In this document: positions 12,436-22,270 of the stretch, in pieces
Position numbering within the stretch: the stretch's first letter is position 1
Layout: every line of letters begins with the position of its first letter
Assembly (NCBI RefSeq): GCF_028583425.1
Contig: NC_072801.1
Span: 19,426,001-19,490,000 of the forward strand
Origin: Eublepharis macularius
Taxonomy: Eukaryota > Chordata > Lepidosauria > Squamata > Eublepharidae
DNA: 64,000 nt
Direction of reading: 5' to 3'
Translations under genes and position numbers: made by a program
The notes under the pieces: model-generated
What the model was told of the DNA's origin: nothing
Databases searched by the model: none
What the model saw: only the letters and a program-made list of their open reading frames with translations

Positions 12436-13570
12436 ACATAAATAAATTACAACAGGCCCCCCCCCGTCATTTTAGTGCATCCCAGCATGCTGAAACCATG
12501 CATGTACCACAAATTTAAAAAAAAACCCTAGTTTTTGATAAGCAAAGCATCTACAGGAAAAAGTGATTTTAAAAGCCACACTCTACGTACACTGCTTCAG
12601 ATTCCATGGACTGCAGCCTAGCTGCCTAATTTCTTCTGCACCATGAGCTCCTACAAAGTTCTCTGGAAATGTAAACAGTCTCTGAAAACACTGCCCTTAC
12701 CAAAACTCTGGCTTCAGAACAACTTCACAGCACTGATCTTTTCTATGCTTACTCAGGAGTAAGACCAATTGGGCTCACAGCCAACACACGTACAAAAAGG
12801 ACTGAAATCCTTGGCATACCATGTTTTGCAACATGAAGGACAAATGAAACTCCCTGTTGACTTTAAAGGATACAAGGATACGGAAAGCTTGACTGAGAGC
12901 CAAGAGATTCACAAGGTGAGCAACACAGGACAATTGTTATTACAAGCTACACAAAGCTCTATGCAAGTCTTCTTGCTGAACAGGATTTTTTTTTTAAATC
13001 ACAAAAAGGGAAGTTGCTTTTAACAGGACAACTTTTTAAAGCGAAATACTGTTTTAGGCTTGGCAGTACCTCCTCAGGGCCAAGCTAGACATGATCCTGC
13101 GAGATCCATTAGCGGATCTGTTCAGGTTTTTGTTTTTTTAAAGGGAATTTTTTTAAAGCAGCCATGTAAACAACCAATTTAGACCAGGGTTGGGAAGGGG
13201 GCTGGATTTAACACTTCCGAGACAGAAAAATCAGATAGAAGCTCCGATGTCTGAACACATCTGGCTCTGCAGACTTGGCCCACTTACAAGAGATCAAAAC
13301 CACTTATTACACCTTCTTTTGAGATGCCTTTTTTTTAGCTTTGTGTTTTAACTGTTTCCTTCCCTTGCAAAACACAGTTTTGCAGATTGAAACTGAACCT
13401 TCGTCCCGTATTATAAAACGCTGGACGGGAATACCCCCTGCCTTTTCCTCCTTTCCAAGGTTAATAACACTTGGGGGATGGTTTCAGTTGGCAATGCCAC
13501 TCAATGTAGGAAGTGTTAATTACCACCGCCACCCAACACACTGTTGTTCTGATCTGAACTGGTAATTCCA

Positions 13571-13698
13571 AATGGGGAACACCAAAATAAAACAGGAGTC
13601 CAGTGACACGTTAAAAGATTAACAAAATGCATTCTACCATGAAGACTCAGCTTAGGCCAAATTTAAGGCACCCTTGGACTCCTGTTTTATTTTTATCT
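13571..13698. repeat. Short foldback with ends aaaataaaacaggagtcca
   Basis: The right end (tggactcctgttttatttt) is the exact inverse of the left. The interior (taccatgaagactcagc) resembles Penelope-end or related interspersed sequence. It lies in the putative ITPRIPL2 3' UTR. Confidence 0.5.
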
Positions 13699-14910
13699 GA
13701 ACTCAGCTCCATGTGGCCCCTCTTTTAACAAATGCTGGGAAGACTCATTCAAAGATAACACAGTATCACCTCTGGCTTGGCCCTTTGTAACAGCCTTCAG
13801 GATTGGAATGAATGGCCTTCATAAAAAATCAGCTTATATATACAACGAATGTTCTATGCTTCAAAGACAAGATTTAGATACAGAACAAACAAGGAAAGTC
13901 CTTATAAAAATAAAGTGCTTTTTTGGTCTCCAAACACATACTTGCCTATAAGATCCCATGGTGACCTTCCCGTTGAATATAACCAGTTCCATTCTTGACC
14001 CCAGTATCACGCTTTGCGTTGGAACATTTCAGATCTTTGGCTAAAAGCCATGTGATAGACACCCTCCCTTGATTTCCAACATTGCTGAATGTATGCTCAT
14101 AGTCACACACCACAAGCATAGACCAAGGGATTCTACACTCCGTCCAACTCCCACTTCGAATATTTCAGTAAAAGACAGACAAAACTCACACATGTGCTTA
14201 TGACAAAGTGCCCCTCTGGCCAGAGGCCAAACTCAGAGCAGCTCTTATACTGACCAACCTGATGAATCCTTAATAATGCCTCAAAAGGAACTTGTATTGG
14301 GTAAGAGATATCGAAGAGAAAGACACATATTAAGATACGAACCTATTTTGGTTAAGGCCACAACCACCGCAGTTTAATCAGTTGGATGAAATTGACTAAA
14401 ACCATTTCTGATCAGCTGCAAGGTGTTCCTGAGATAGGAGATTCCCACAAAATCAATTTTTTAAATTAAAAAAACAGCACCCGGCAAATTGCTTCTGAAA
14501 AGAGGCATTCCCTGGGGGGGGGGGGGGGAGAGAACAGATAATGCTTCTTGTACCTTCTGCAGAGTATCATTTAAAGCAAAAGAGGTCTGTTCTTTCCATC
14601 TCTGGAAAGACTGCTCTTATGCAAATGTGTGGTGTGCGTGAAAGCCACACGTGGCAAATTACACTTGGGAAGAAGCATTCCCTCTTGTGTGAGAGAAAGA
14701 ATGCCTCTTCTAATACAATGCCTGCTCCAAAGAAGGGCACTCATCACCTAAAAATATAATTTTTGGAACACTTTTTGTGATATGTAAATGTATGTGAATG
14801 AAACTCATACAATGAACCCACAAAGACGACATCCCTTCTATATATGGATAGTGTCACATATAAAGCTGCCTGCTTATATGCAGCTGCATCCGAGACTCCG
14901 GATCACTGTC

Positions 14911-16362
14911 TCAGACAGGATGCGTCCTCCTGTACCTATGGCCACTGTACATTCGGATGATTTTGGGTGCCTGCCACCATGTGTTCAGGAGATGGTCGGC
15001 CACCTTGTCTAAGGTGGGACCGTCGAAGTCTGCCAGCAGGTTGACAGGAGTTGCTTCCTTGAGAAACTTGGGGAGGCTCAGGGCTTCAGGGAGGCGGGTG
15101 TTGCCCAGGAAAACGTGCAGCAAGATGCGCTGGCGCAGGCTGTCCTGGAGGAACTGGACCAAGTCCTCCAGCCTCTCCACCAGAAACTGGTCCGCCCAGG
15201 TGTGCAAGGATCCTCGCAAGAGGAGGGAGAGAAGCGCAGTCTTGAGGACGTAGGAGGAGAGGACGCGGGCCCACTGCGAGGCCAGGGGCTGCTCCAAGGC
15301 GCGCCCTCCCAGGTCCCTCAGGCCCTTGAGGATCTGCAGGCACTTGAGGTGGCAGGAGTCGCCGGCGCCCTGCTCTTTCAGCCAGCCCAGCAGGCGCTGC
15401 TCCGGCTTGGAAACGTTGAGCGTCCAGAGGGAGGCCAGCTGGCCCGGGGCGGGCGGCTGGGCGGCGGGCAGGGCGGTGAGGAAGAGCGCCTCGCCCAAGG
15501 GGATGGCCGGGATGAGGCGCACGGCCAGCGAGAGGTGGCAGCAGACGTAGTCCGAGCGCGGGGCGACGTGCAAGGTGAGCGGGCGGCCGGGCCCGACGGC
15601 CAGGCTGACGCGGACGCGCTCCTGCAGGCGGGAGCGCACGGCGCCCAGGCAGCGCTGCACGTGGCCCTGGAACCAGCGCAGCACCAGCGCGGCCGACAGG
15701 CGGCGTCCGCCCTCGGCCGGCCGCTCCACGCACAGCGCCTCGCTCAGCCCGCCCGCCGCCGCCGCCGCCGCCACCTCCAGGGCGCAGGCGAAGGCGCCGC
15801 GAAGGCCCGCCGCCGCCGCCTCCCTCCGGCGCGGCTCCACGCGGAGCGCCAGGCGGGGCGGCAGGCGCAGCGGCACCAGCACGTCGAAGGCGTCCGGGCT
15901 GCGCACCTTGTGCTGCTCGTAGGCGCTGCCCACTTGCACGAAGTCCCCGCGCAGCGCCAGCCGGCCGGCCGCCTTGCCGGCGCGCACCACCTCGCCCACC
16001 ACCAGGCTGACGTGCGCCTTGCTGTGGCCCAGCACGTGGGGCGAGAGGCGCAGCTGCCGCTCGTGGAACTCCTCCAGCGCCTCGCGCCGCCGCCGCCGCC
16101 CGCCGGGCCGGGCCGCCGCCGGGCTCCTTTCGCCCACGGGGCTCTCCGGGGCCCCGCGCCGCCCTCGGGCCCGGTAGCGCAGTGCCAGGCAGGCCAGCAG
16201 CGCCAGCAGCAGCAGCGCGCCTTTCAGCAGCAGCGCCGCCGGGGCGCCCTCCCCTGCCGGCCCGGCGCGCGTCCGCAGCGCTTGCAAGAGGCCCAGCAGC
16301 GCCGTGCAGCCGCAGGTCACCAGCGGCCAGAAGACGCGCAGGTTGAGGCTGTAGGCGGTCAT
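14911..16362 (-). CDS. ITPRIPL2: ITPRIPL2: inositol 1,4,5-trisphosphate receptor-interacting protein-like 2, single coding exon
   Basis: An uninterrupted 483-codon frame starts at an ATG with good context (cgccATGa) and ends in TGA. I recognise ITPRIPL2 from the N-terminus (YSLNLRVFWPLVT), from SPHVLGHSKAHVS and GDFVQVGSAYEQHK in the Mab-21-like nucleotidyltransferase fold, and from LRWFQ and SYVLKT further on. A hydrophobic stretch near residues 8-25 and a leucine-rich segment near 44-62 are consistent with a membrane anchor followed by an Arg-rich, low-complexity linker. Human ITPRIPL2 is somewhat longer (about 535 residues); the shortening is in the linkers and the C-terminus. The family is known to be membrane-associated, but the role of this member is poorly defined. 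The exon is extremely CpG-rich, so the other frames on both strands are also open; these are composition shadows. Neighbours on the same strand are NOTUM2 and COQ7, consistent with human 16p12.3. Confidence 0.95.
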   Translation of the reverse strand: MTAYSLNLRVFWPLVTCGCTALLGLLQALRTRAGPAGEGAPAALLLKGALLLLALLACLALRYRARGRRGAPESPVGERSPAAARPGGRRRRREALEEFHERQLRLSPHVLGHSKAHVSLVVGEVVRAGKAAGRLALRGDFVQVGSAYEQHKVRSPDAFDVLVPLRLPPRLALRVEPRRREAAAAGLRGAFACALEVAAAAAAGGLSEALCVERPAEGGRRLSAALVLRWFQGHVQRCLGAVRSRLQERVRVSLAVGPGRPLTLHVAPRSDYVCCHLSLAVRLIPAIPLGEALFLTALPAAQPPAPGQLASLWTLNVSKPEQRLLGWLKEQGAGDSCHLKCLQILKGLRDLGGRALEQPLASQWARVLSSYVLKTALLSLLLRGSLHTWADQFLVERLEDLVQFLQDSLRQRILLHVFLGNTRLPEALSLPKFLKEATPVNLLADFDGPTLDKVADHLLNTWWQAPKIIRMYSGHRYRRTHPV

Positions 16363-17060
16363 GGCGGGGAGGCGCGGGCGGATGGGCGAGAGGGCCTCTG
16401 GGCGTGCGCAGAGTGCATGGCGCGGAGGGCGCCCGGCGAGTTCTGGGGCTGGCGCGGCGACCTCGCGTCCTAAAAGAGAATCTCTTCAGCTCAGGCTGTG
16501 CGGAAGCGAAGGGCCAGCCCCGCGTTGCCAACTTCCCGCCGTCGCCTCGGCCTGCTCCCGGTTGGACAGGAATCCGCGATGCTCCTCGGGCCTCTCCTGG
16601 CGCAAAGCCCCCGCGGCGCTCCTGGGCCGCTCCTGCGCTCCGATCTCGGTTTCTGTCCCCTTGTTGGGAGTTCCGCCGGCCGGGCGGGGGGCGGCTATCG
16701 GCGGCTCCTTCCTGCCCCTTCTCTCTCCTTTTCCCGGGCTGGACGGTCCCGGGACAAGCAAGCAAGCGCGCCCTCCGCCTTCTCCAAACTTGGACTGTGT
16801 CCCAAGGCGAGCGCGGCCGGCCCTTTCCCAGCCCCGTTACTTCAAAGTTCATGTGAAGCTTCCTCTTCCGAGCTGGGAGGAAGGGGGGAGAGAGGAACCG
16901 CCCGCGTCACTCACCCGCTGAGCTCAGAGGAAATGCCAAAGGCTGGGACGGGGTGGGGGCGCAGCGTGCAAACCGCACAGGCTTCCTTGGGGAGGCGGCA
17001 CAGATGCGGCTCCGGGCCAGGAAAAAAGGGGGCGCGGAGGGAGGGAAACGTAAGTTTTCC
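14990..17060. promoter_or_regulatory. CpG island over ITPRIPL2 and its promoter
   Basis: The region is strongly GC- and CpG-rich and covers the whole ITPRIPL2 coding exon plus about 700 bp upstream. No TATA box is evident, consistent with a CpG-island promoter. The upstream part (16363-17060) has no conserved coding frame of its own. Confidence 0.7.
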
Positions 17061-17248
17061 AGGGAACGTTTAACGGGACAAGAAAGCAGAAATTATTCAT
17101 TGACCAACATGGAAAAGGAAATGCAAATAAAGCGGGGGGGGGGGACTACACTTCATTTAGCACTCTCCCCCATGCAGCAGGAAAGGATGCCAAACCTTTG
17201 TGCATTTCCATAGAAGTTGCAATGGCTTTTAATTTCGTTACTTATAAG

Positions 17249-17473
17249 CGGTGGTGGAACTCAGTGGGTTGCCCTTGGAGAAAATGGTCACATGGCTGGT
17301 GGCCCCATCCCCTGATCTCCAGACAAGAGGGGAGTTTAGATGTGGGGTGGAGGGCAACCTCAACCTCAACTCCTCTCTGTCTGGAGATGGGGGGGGGTTC
17401 CACCGGCCATGTGACCATTTTCAAGAGGTTCCAGAACTCCATTCCACCACTTTCAAGCTGAAAAAAAGCCCTG
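17249..17473 (+). mobile_element. hAT-type foldback MITE, copy C (left end missing)
   Basis: The right end is complete, but the left terminal 25 bp or so is absent and the element starts at cggtggtggaac. The perfect target duplication cttataag is nevertheless present on both sides. Confidence 0.8.
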
Positions 17474-17481
17474 CTTATAAG

Positions 17482-18935
17482 TTCTTTTTTCCATAAAGAA
17501 CTGACGTGTTCTTGTTTAAACACACACACTGAACTGCGGATTCAGGCTTCCTTTGTGTTCGGATTCAGCAGTGCTCAAGTTCCCTTGGGTGGAAATCAGA
17601 GTGCCTTGAACCACGCGCAAAGTTCCTTTCTGGCAGGGCTGAGTTATCACATCTAGGTCCCCATAGTATATCATTAACAAAGTGCCACTGTAGCCCTGGC
17701 GGCAGCAGTAGGACACCTTTTAAATAGGATGTGCCAGAATGTCACAGAACATTGAACAAGTTTTCAAATGCCCCAGAACTTTATGAGGTTGGATGCTCAG
17801 TGCAAAATAAAACCTAGAGAAGGAAGAAATGGATCTCTCAGGGAAAGCCTCACGCCTGCAGATGAAGGTGGGGGCAGGCGTAATTCTGTAGCATTGGGTA
17901 CAAGAACAGATTTAAAGATGCACCAAAATCTACTTGGGGGGGGGAAAAAGCAAAAACCAGCAATCCTCCTTTTGAGAATATAAAAGCCAGAGCTGTGAAC
18001 CCAATCCCTCCCCAGTACCAATCTGAACATCTAGCCAAGAGTGGTCTTTAATGTGCTGAATTAAAACCCCTGTGAAGAGCTTTACAACACGCCACATCAT
18101 GCAACATCCTATTGTTAGGTAACAGAGCATTGTCTTTCTCCACTTGAAGGATTTTTCTCCAGTTCTGGTGTGGCTGAATTTGCTGTTTCCCGAAATAGAC
18201 AGCTGCAGGTTGCCATATTGGCACCCTAAAGCTTCTCCCTCAAACGGCAGAAAATACGGATTTTCATAAAGGTCAGAGCCTCGAGTCTGTTTGAATAGCC
18301 CTTTTTAATAGCTCACGCGCCTTCCATTGAGGCAATTGTGAGGCAGAGATTTGTACAATAAACTGATTCAAAATCTTTTGCTTGGTTGAAAAGGGCCCCC
18401 CAAAGTGACTGGAGGGCAGACTTCAGGGAAAATGCTATTTATTTTTCATATAAATAGTGTCAGGCCTATGGGTAGCAAACACCTTTTTCGAAGCATTCCT
18501 CTTCCCCTGTAGGAGGGAAAGCTGTTTCTGTGGAGAAGCTTATGTGTGGTACTTCACAACAGACAGTGCCCCGCCTTCAGAACAATTCTTTATTCACATG
18601 CAGATTTAACAAACCGATTAACAAATTAACTCACAGGATAACCAACTAAGATTTACTCAACTGAATATCAACCGAAATCTTTGCTCTGGTTTTTAGTCGG
18701 TAGTTGTAAAAATGTCTGTTCTTGTCTTTGGACGGAGATCTGTTGCCGGCTTAGGAATTCCTGGGGTGTTGTGGGTGGTCAGTGTCTCGTTGAAACGGGC
18801 AGGGCCCTCAGTCACAACCCTTGCAATAAATATACCAGCACAAAACCCTTCTGGTGTACAGATCTTGACATTAAAGGATCTCCGCTGGCAAATGTTGAGA
18901 AAACCCTTTCTCTGCCTGAACCCCTGGGCAGACCA
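17482..18935. other. Intergenic between ITPRIPL2 promoter and repeats
   Basis: No coding block or familiar repeat is recognised in this stretch upstream of ITPRIPL2. Confidence 0.45.
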
Positions 18936-19145
18936 GGTAATGCTGACCTTGAGAGACAAGCCTGATCTCGTCAGATCTCAGAAGCTAAGCAGGGTCAGCC
19001 TTGGCTAGTAATTAGATGAGAGAACTGCAAAGAAGACGAGACCTAAAGGCAGGCAATGGCCAGCCACCTCTGTTAGTCTTGTGCCTTGAAAATCCCAGCA
19101 GGAGTCGCCATAAGTCAGCTAGGACTTGACAGCACTCTCCACCAC
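18936..19145 (+). mobile_element. 5S-rRNA-derived SINE
   Basis: It shares the 5S-like head (gatctcgtcagatctcagaa, gctaagcagggtcagcc) and the tail ending cactctccaccac. It is not a functional 5S gene, because the 3' part is SINE body. Confidence 0.8.
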
Positions 19146-19261
19146 AGACCGATGGTCTACCTTGCTATCACGTAGCTTCATACGTCCAGTTTCATCATGG
19201 CTGTATTCTGTGCCAGCCAAGGCTGCACATGTATAAATAATGACAGTTTTATCCTGAAGAC

Positions 19262-19569
19262 CCGGGCTTTTTTTCAGCTGGAACGTGGTGGAACGGAGTT
19301 CCGGCACCTCTTGAAAATGGTCACATGGCCGGTGGCCCCGCCCCCTGATCTCCAGACAGAGGGGAGTTTAGATTACGTTCTGTGCCACGGCGTGGAGGGC
19401 AATCTAGACTCTGTCTGGAGATCAGGGGGCAGGGCCACCGGCTGTGTGACTATTTTTGCCGAGGGCGATTTAAACTTTAAAAAACTCCCCCCTTGTTCCG
19501 GCTGACCCAAAGTGATGTCACTGTGTGGTCCTGAGTTCCACCATCTCTTTTCCCAGAAAAAAAGCCCTG
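19262..19569 (-). mobile_element. hAT-type foldback MITE, copy D (long variant, inverted)
   Basis: Perfect 8-bp target duplication ctgaagac. It contains the same extra segment as copy B, in the opposite orientation. Confidence 0.85.
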
Positions 19570-19577
19570 CTGAAGAC

Positions 19578-21039
19578 GCTTTACTCCCCCCACCCCCCAA
19601 ACCCAGTGGAAAGCTCTAAAACACCATCTCAGCCCTCGCAACATAAGGACGTTTTTGCACATGCCTTGAAAATCGCTTTAATTATCACCTCGGGCTTCAC
19701 CGCTATTTGCGTTTCCTTGGTTGACAAGTGAAAACTTCTCCTGCTTTTAAGTTCCTTCTGGCTCTTCCTCAAACAGCAGTGGGAAATGATGTACACACAC
19801 ATTTGTCACTTGCACGCACTTGCCTAGACTCAAATGTCTACAGTTTTATGCCAGTAAAGTTAGATGGAAGACCGGTAACCTAGCTGGAGCACACCTGTTC
19901 TCAGGTGACACCAAAAATGCATGAATGTTGAAATGGGATTGGAACCACAGTGGCGCTAAACCGTTTAGAACTTTTTGTGCCTGCCAGAAATGCGAAGATC
20001 CTTTCATACCACTGAGATACATCCATCTCAGCAGATCCGGGCTGCTGTTTCTGAACAGTGGTTCATGGTAAAAAAAAAACCCCATAACTGAACACATAGC
20101 AGCAGATTAACTTGGAGGTTAGCAGACCCCCTATAGCTTTGTTGAAGCTAACTTGCTAACAAAACGGCCTGTAGAACAGAAGAGGCAGTCTACAAATAGC
20201 ATCCAACTACATGCTGGTTTCCCTCTTCATTCGAGAAATACAAAAATACGCCGTTGGTAATTATCCTCTCCATGCATAAATACTGCTTCAGAAGCAGCAT
20301 GCCTTGCTTTTGGGGAGCGTCGGTCCGGAAGGTCACCTTCCTCTGCTGCCTAGCAAGACATTAACTGTTTGCCCTGGACAAACAGTACCATACAGACTAA
20401 TCCCTTAACCAAGAAGAAGGACAACCAACAATCTGCTTATCATCATCGCTTCCCCACCTCACAAGAATGTTTCCAGTTGTATGTTGTCCTGCGGATCGCC
20501 CCAAGGACAGCAAAACAGTGAAGCCCAAGGAAGCAACTTACGTGGCACACATCCCATTATCGTCTCTATAACTGTGCTATTCTTTGATACGTCTTGTTCT
20601 CTGGGATAAGGAAGGCTTGAGAAATCAGAGTAGCCCTGGAGGATTCAGTGAAGCCGATCTATGCAGGACACGGTGTGTTCTATGAACAGAACTTCTAGCA
20701 TTCTTTCTCTAAAAATCATGCTCAGCCCTCCAACCCCCAATTCGGGTTGCACATGTTACAGTGAACACACATATAAACTACATGTATGTGTGTCCACCTA
20801 TTTGTAAGAAAGAGCCAACGGATGTTCACTTTACAAATGAAACCAGGGACAAGCGCTTAGATAGATGTGGGAGTTTCAAACGCACATACATGTGTTGAAT
20901 TCAACATGAAAATTACTCAATGCACATATAAAGAAAATCGAGAGTATGCTGTACATGGAATGTAGTGTGTTCTCTGTAACTTGTAAACAGGGCAACTATG
21001 GAGTAAGAGAAGGGGATTTAAGCCTTCCATGCTGTTTTC
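19578..21039. other. Intergenic downstream of NOTUM2
   Basis: About 19870-20045 resembles an inverted CR1/L3-type block (ctagctggagcacacctgtt, gggattggaaccacagtgg). The rest is unassigned. Confidence 0.4.
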
Positions 21040-21240
21040 CTGATATTTATTATTTTTTATTTACTTCATCTGTACCCTGCCTTTCTCCCCACTGGAGAGC
21101 CAAAGCAGCTTACATCATTCTTCTCTCCATTTTATCCTCCCAACAACCTTGTGAGGTAGGTTAGGCTGAACATGTATAACTGATTTGAGGCCACCCAGCG
21201 AGCTTCCATGGCCGAGAGGCAACTGAAATATGAAATAGCC
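21040..21240 (-). mobile_element. Older tRNA-derived SINE, inverted
   Basis: Marks are ccctgcctttctccccactg, aacaaccttgtgaggtagg and gcgagcttccatggc. Confidence 0.6.
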
Positions 21241-22077
21241 CGGGTTATATTGCAGGTGTCTTGAGCTAGGGTGTTTTAGGTCCGTTGTCTTCAGTCTTTC
21301 CAGACCCAGGACCCACTGGGCATGAGACCCACTGAGTGGCATGGATGTGATACAAAGTCATGTGACATTAGAGTCATTGGAGGGCAGGGGGGCAAATCCC
21401 AAATGGCCCCATGAGGATTGAATCTGCTTCAGGATTGCAGAATGTTGACAGCAACTGAGAAGCAAGGCCTGCTGCAGAAGAATGGGCAGGAGAGAGATTT
21501 CCAAATTATTCCCCCATCCTGCGATTCATGATAGGCCTCTAATGTAATGGCATTGAACTGACTCCAAAACTGTCCTCAAGACAATAATTAAAGCAGGCGT
21601 TTCTGCAAAGATTAAATGTTGTTTCTCCTGCAGCTACCAGGAGACAGACGCATCATCTGCGCATTGTAAGCAGAGAGATAACGGTGCATAATTTGTGCAA
21701 AACATATGCTGCTTTTGCTGGGGTTTGCAAAGCCACAACAGCTTCCCACACGCCCAGCAGCACACAAGTAGCTGGGGGGTTGTGGGTGATATCAAAGGAG
21801 CACTCGAGGAAGTTGGTGCGGACGGCCCTGCAGGAGGTAATTCCCTGGCTAGTCCTTCCATTTGCCTTGGGTAAGGGCATACCTTTATCTGTAATGAAAA
21901 CACTTAACATTTATACAGTGCTTTGGAGGGTTTGGCACACTTTGCAAGCATTATTCTGGTAGTCCTTAACAACCACTCAGTAAGGTAGGCCAGTAATTAT
22001 TCCCATACTGCAGACAGGAGGGGTCTGAGGCTGGAGAATATTGGTTTGCTGAGTGCCACCTAGTGGCGACAGTGAGA

Positions 22078-22083
22078 TTTATT
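22078..22083 (-). terminator. Likely poly(A) signal of NOTUM2
   Basis: The plus strand reads tttatt here, so the transcript carries AATAAA about 190 nt after the NOTUM2 stop codon. No stronger signal lies closer to the stop. Confidence 0.45.
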
Positions 22084-22270
22084 GTCTTTCCAGATCCCAG
22101 ATTGATGATCAAATTGCATATGAGGCAGGAATCCTGTAACTGGAACTCCAGATCTACTATGATCCTGAAAAAATAGCTTTGGGGGGGTGAGGCTGTATAG
22201 ATTGGAGACGCAGCTCTGGTAAAGGAGAGGCCTCTCCCTCCCCCACCCACCCCAACTGAAAACGCTCCTT

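Larger units (their letters stand above)
8600..14910 (-). other. Possible long 3' UTR of ITPRIPL2
   Basis: This 6.3-kb stretch below the ITPRIPL2 stop is relatively repeat-poor compared with its surroundings. It ends near 8604-8650, where the minus strand carries AATAAA-type signals (tttatt on plus at about 8609 and 8646). My recollection is that human ITPRIPL2 has a long single-exon mRNA. Small inserted repeats occur at 12280-12435 and 13571-13698. No coding potential is seen. Confidence 0.35.

Noticed and set aside
15115-16473. Long open frame of about 450 codons on the plus strand, opposite ITPRIPL2
   Set aside because: It is antisense to a clear, conserved coding exon and arises from extreme GC content. 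Its translation is low-complexity Ala/Arg/Gln with no domain.
15086-16852. Open frame of about 590 codons on the minus strand overlapping ITPRIPL2 in another frame
   Set aside because: Same cause: GC-rich composition removes stops. The translation is Pro/Arg/Gly-rich and lacks homology, whereas the other frame is plainly ITPRIPL2.
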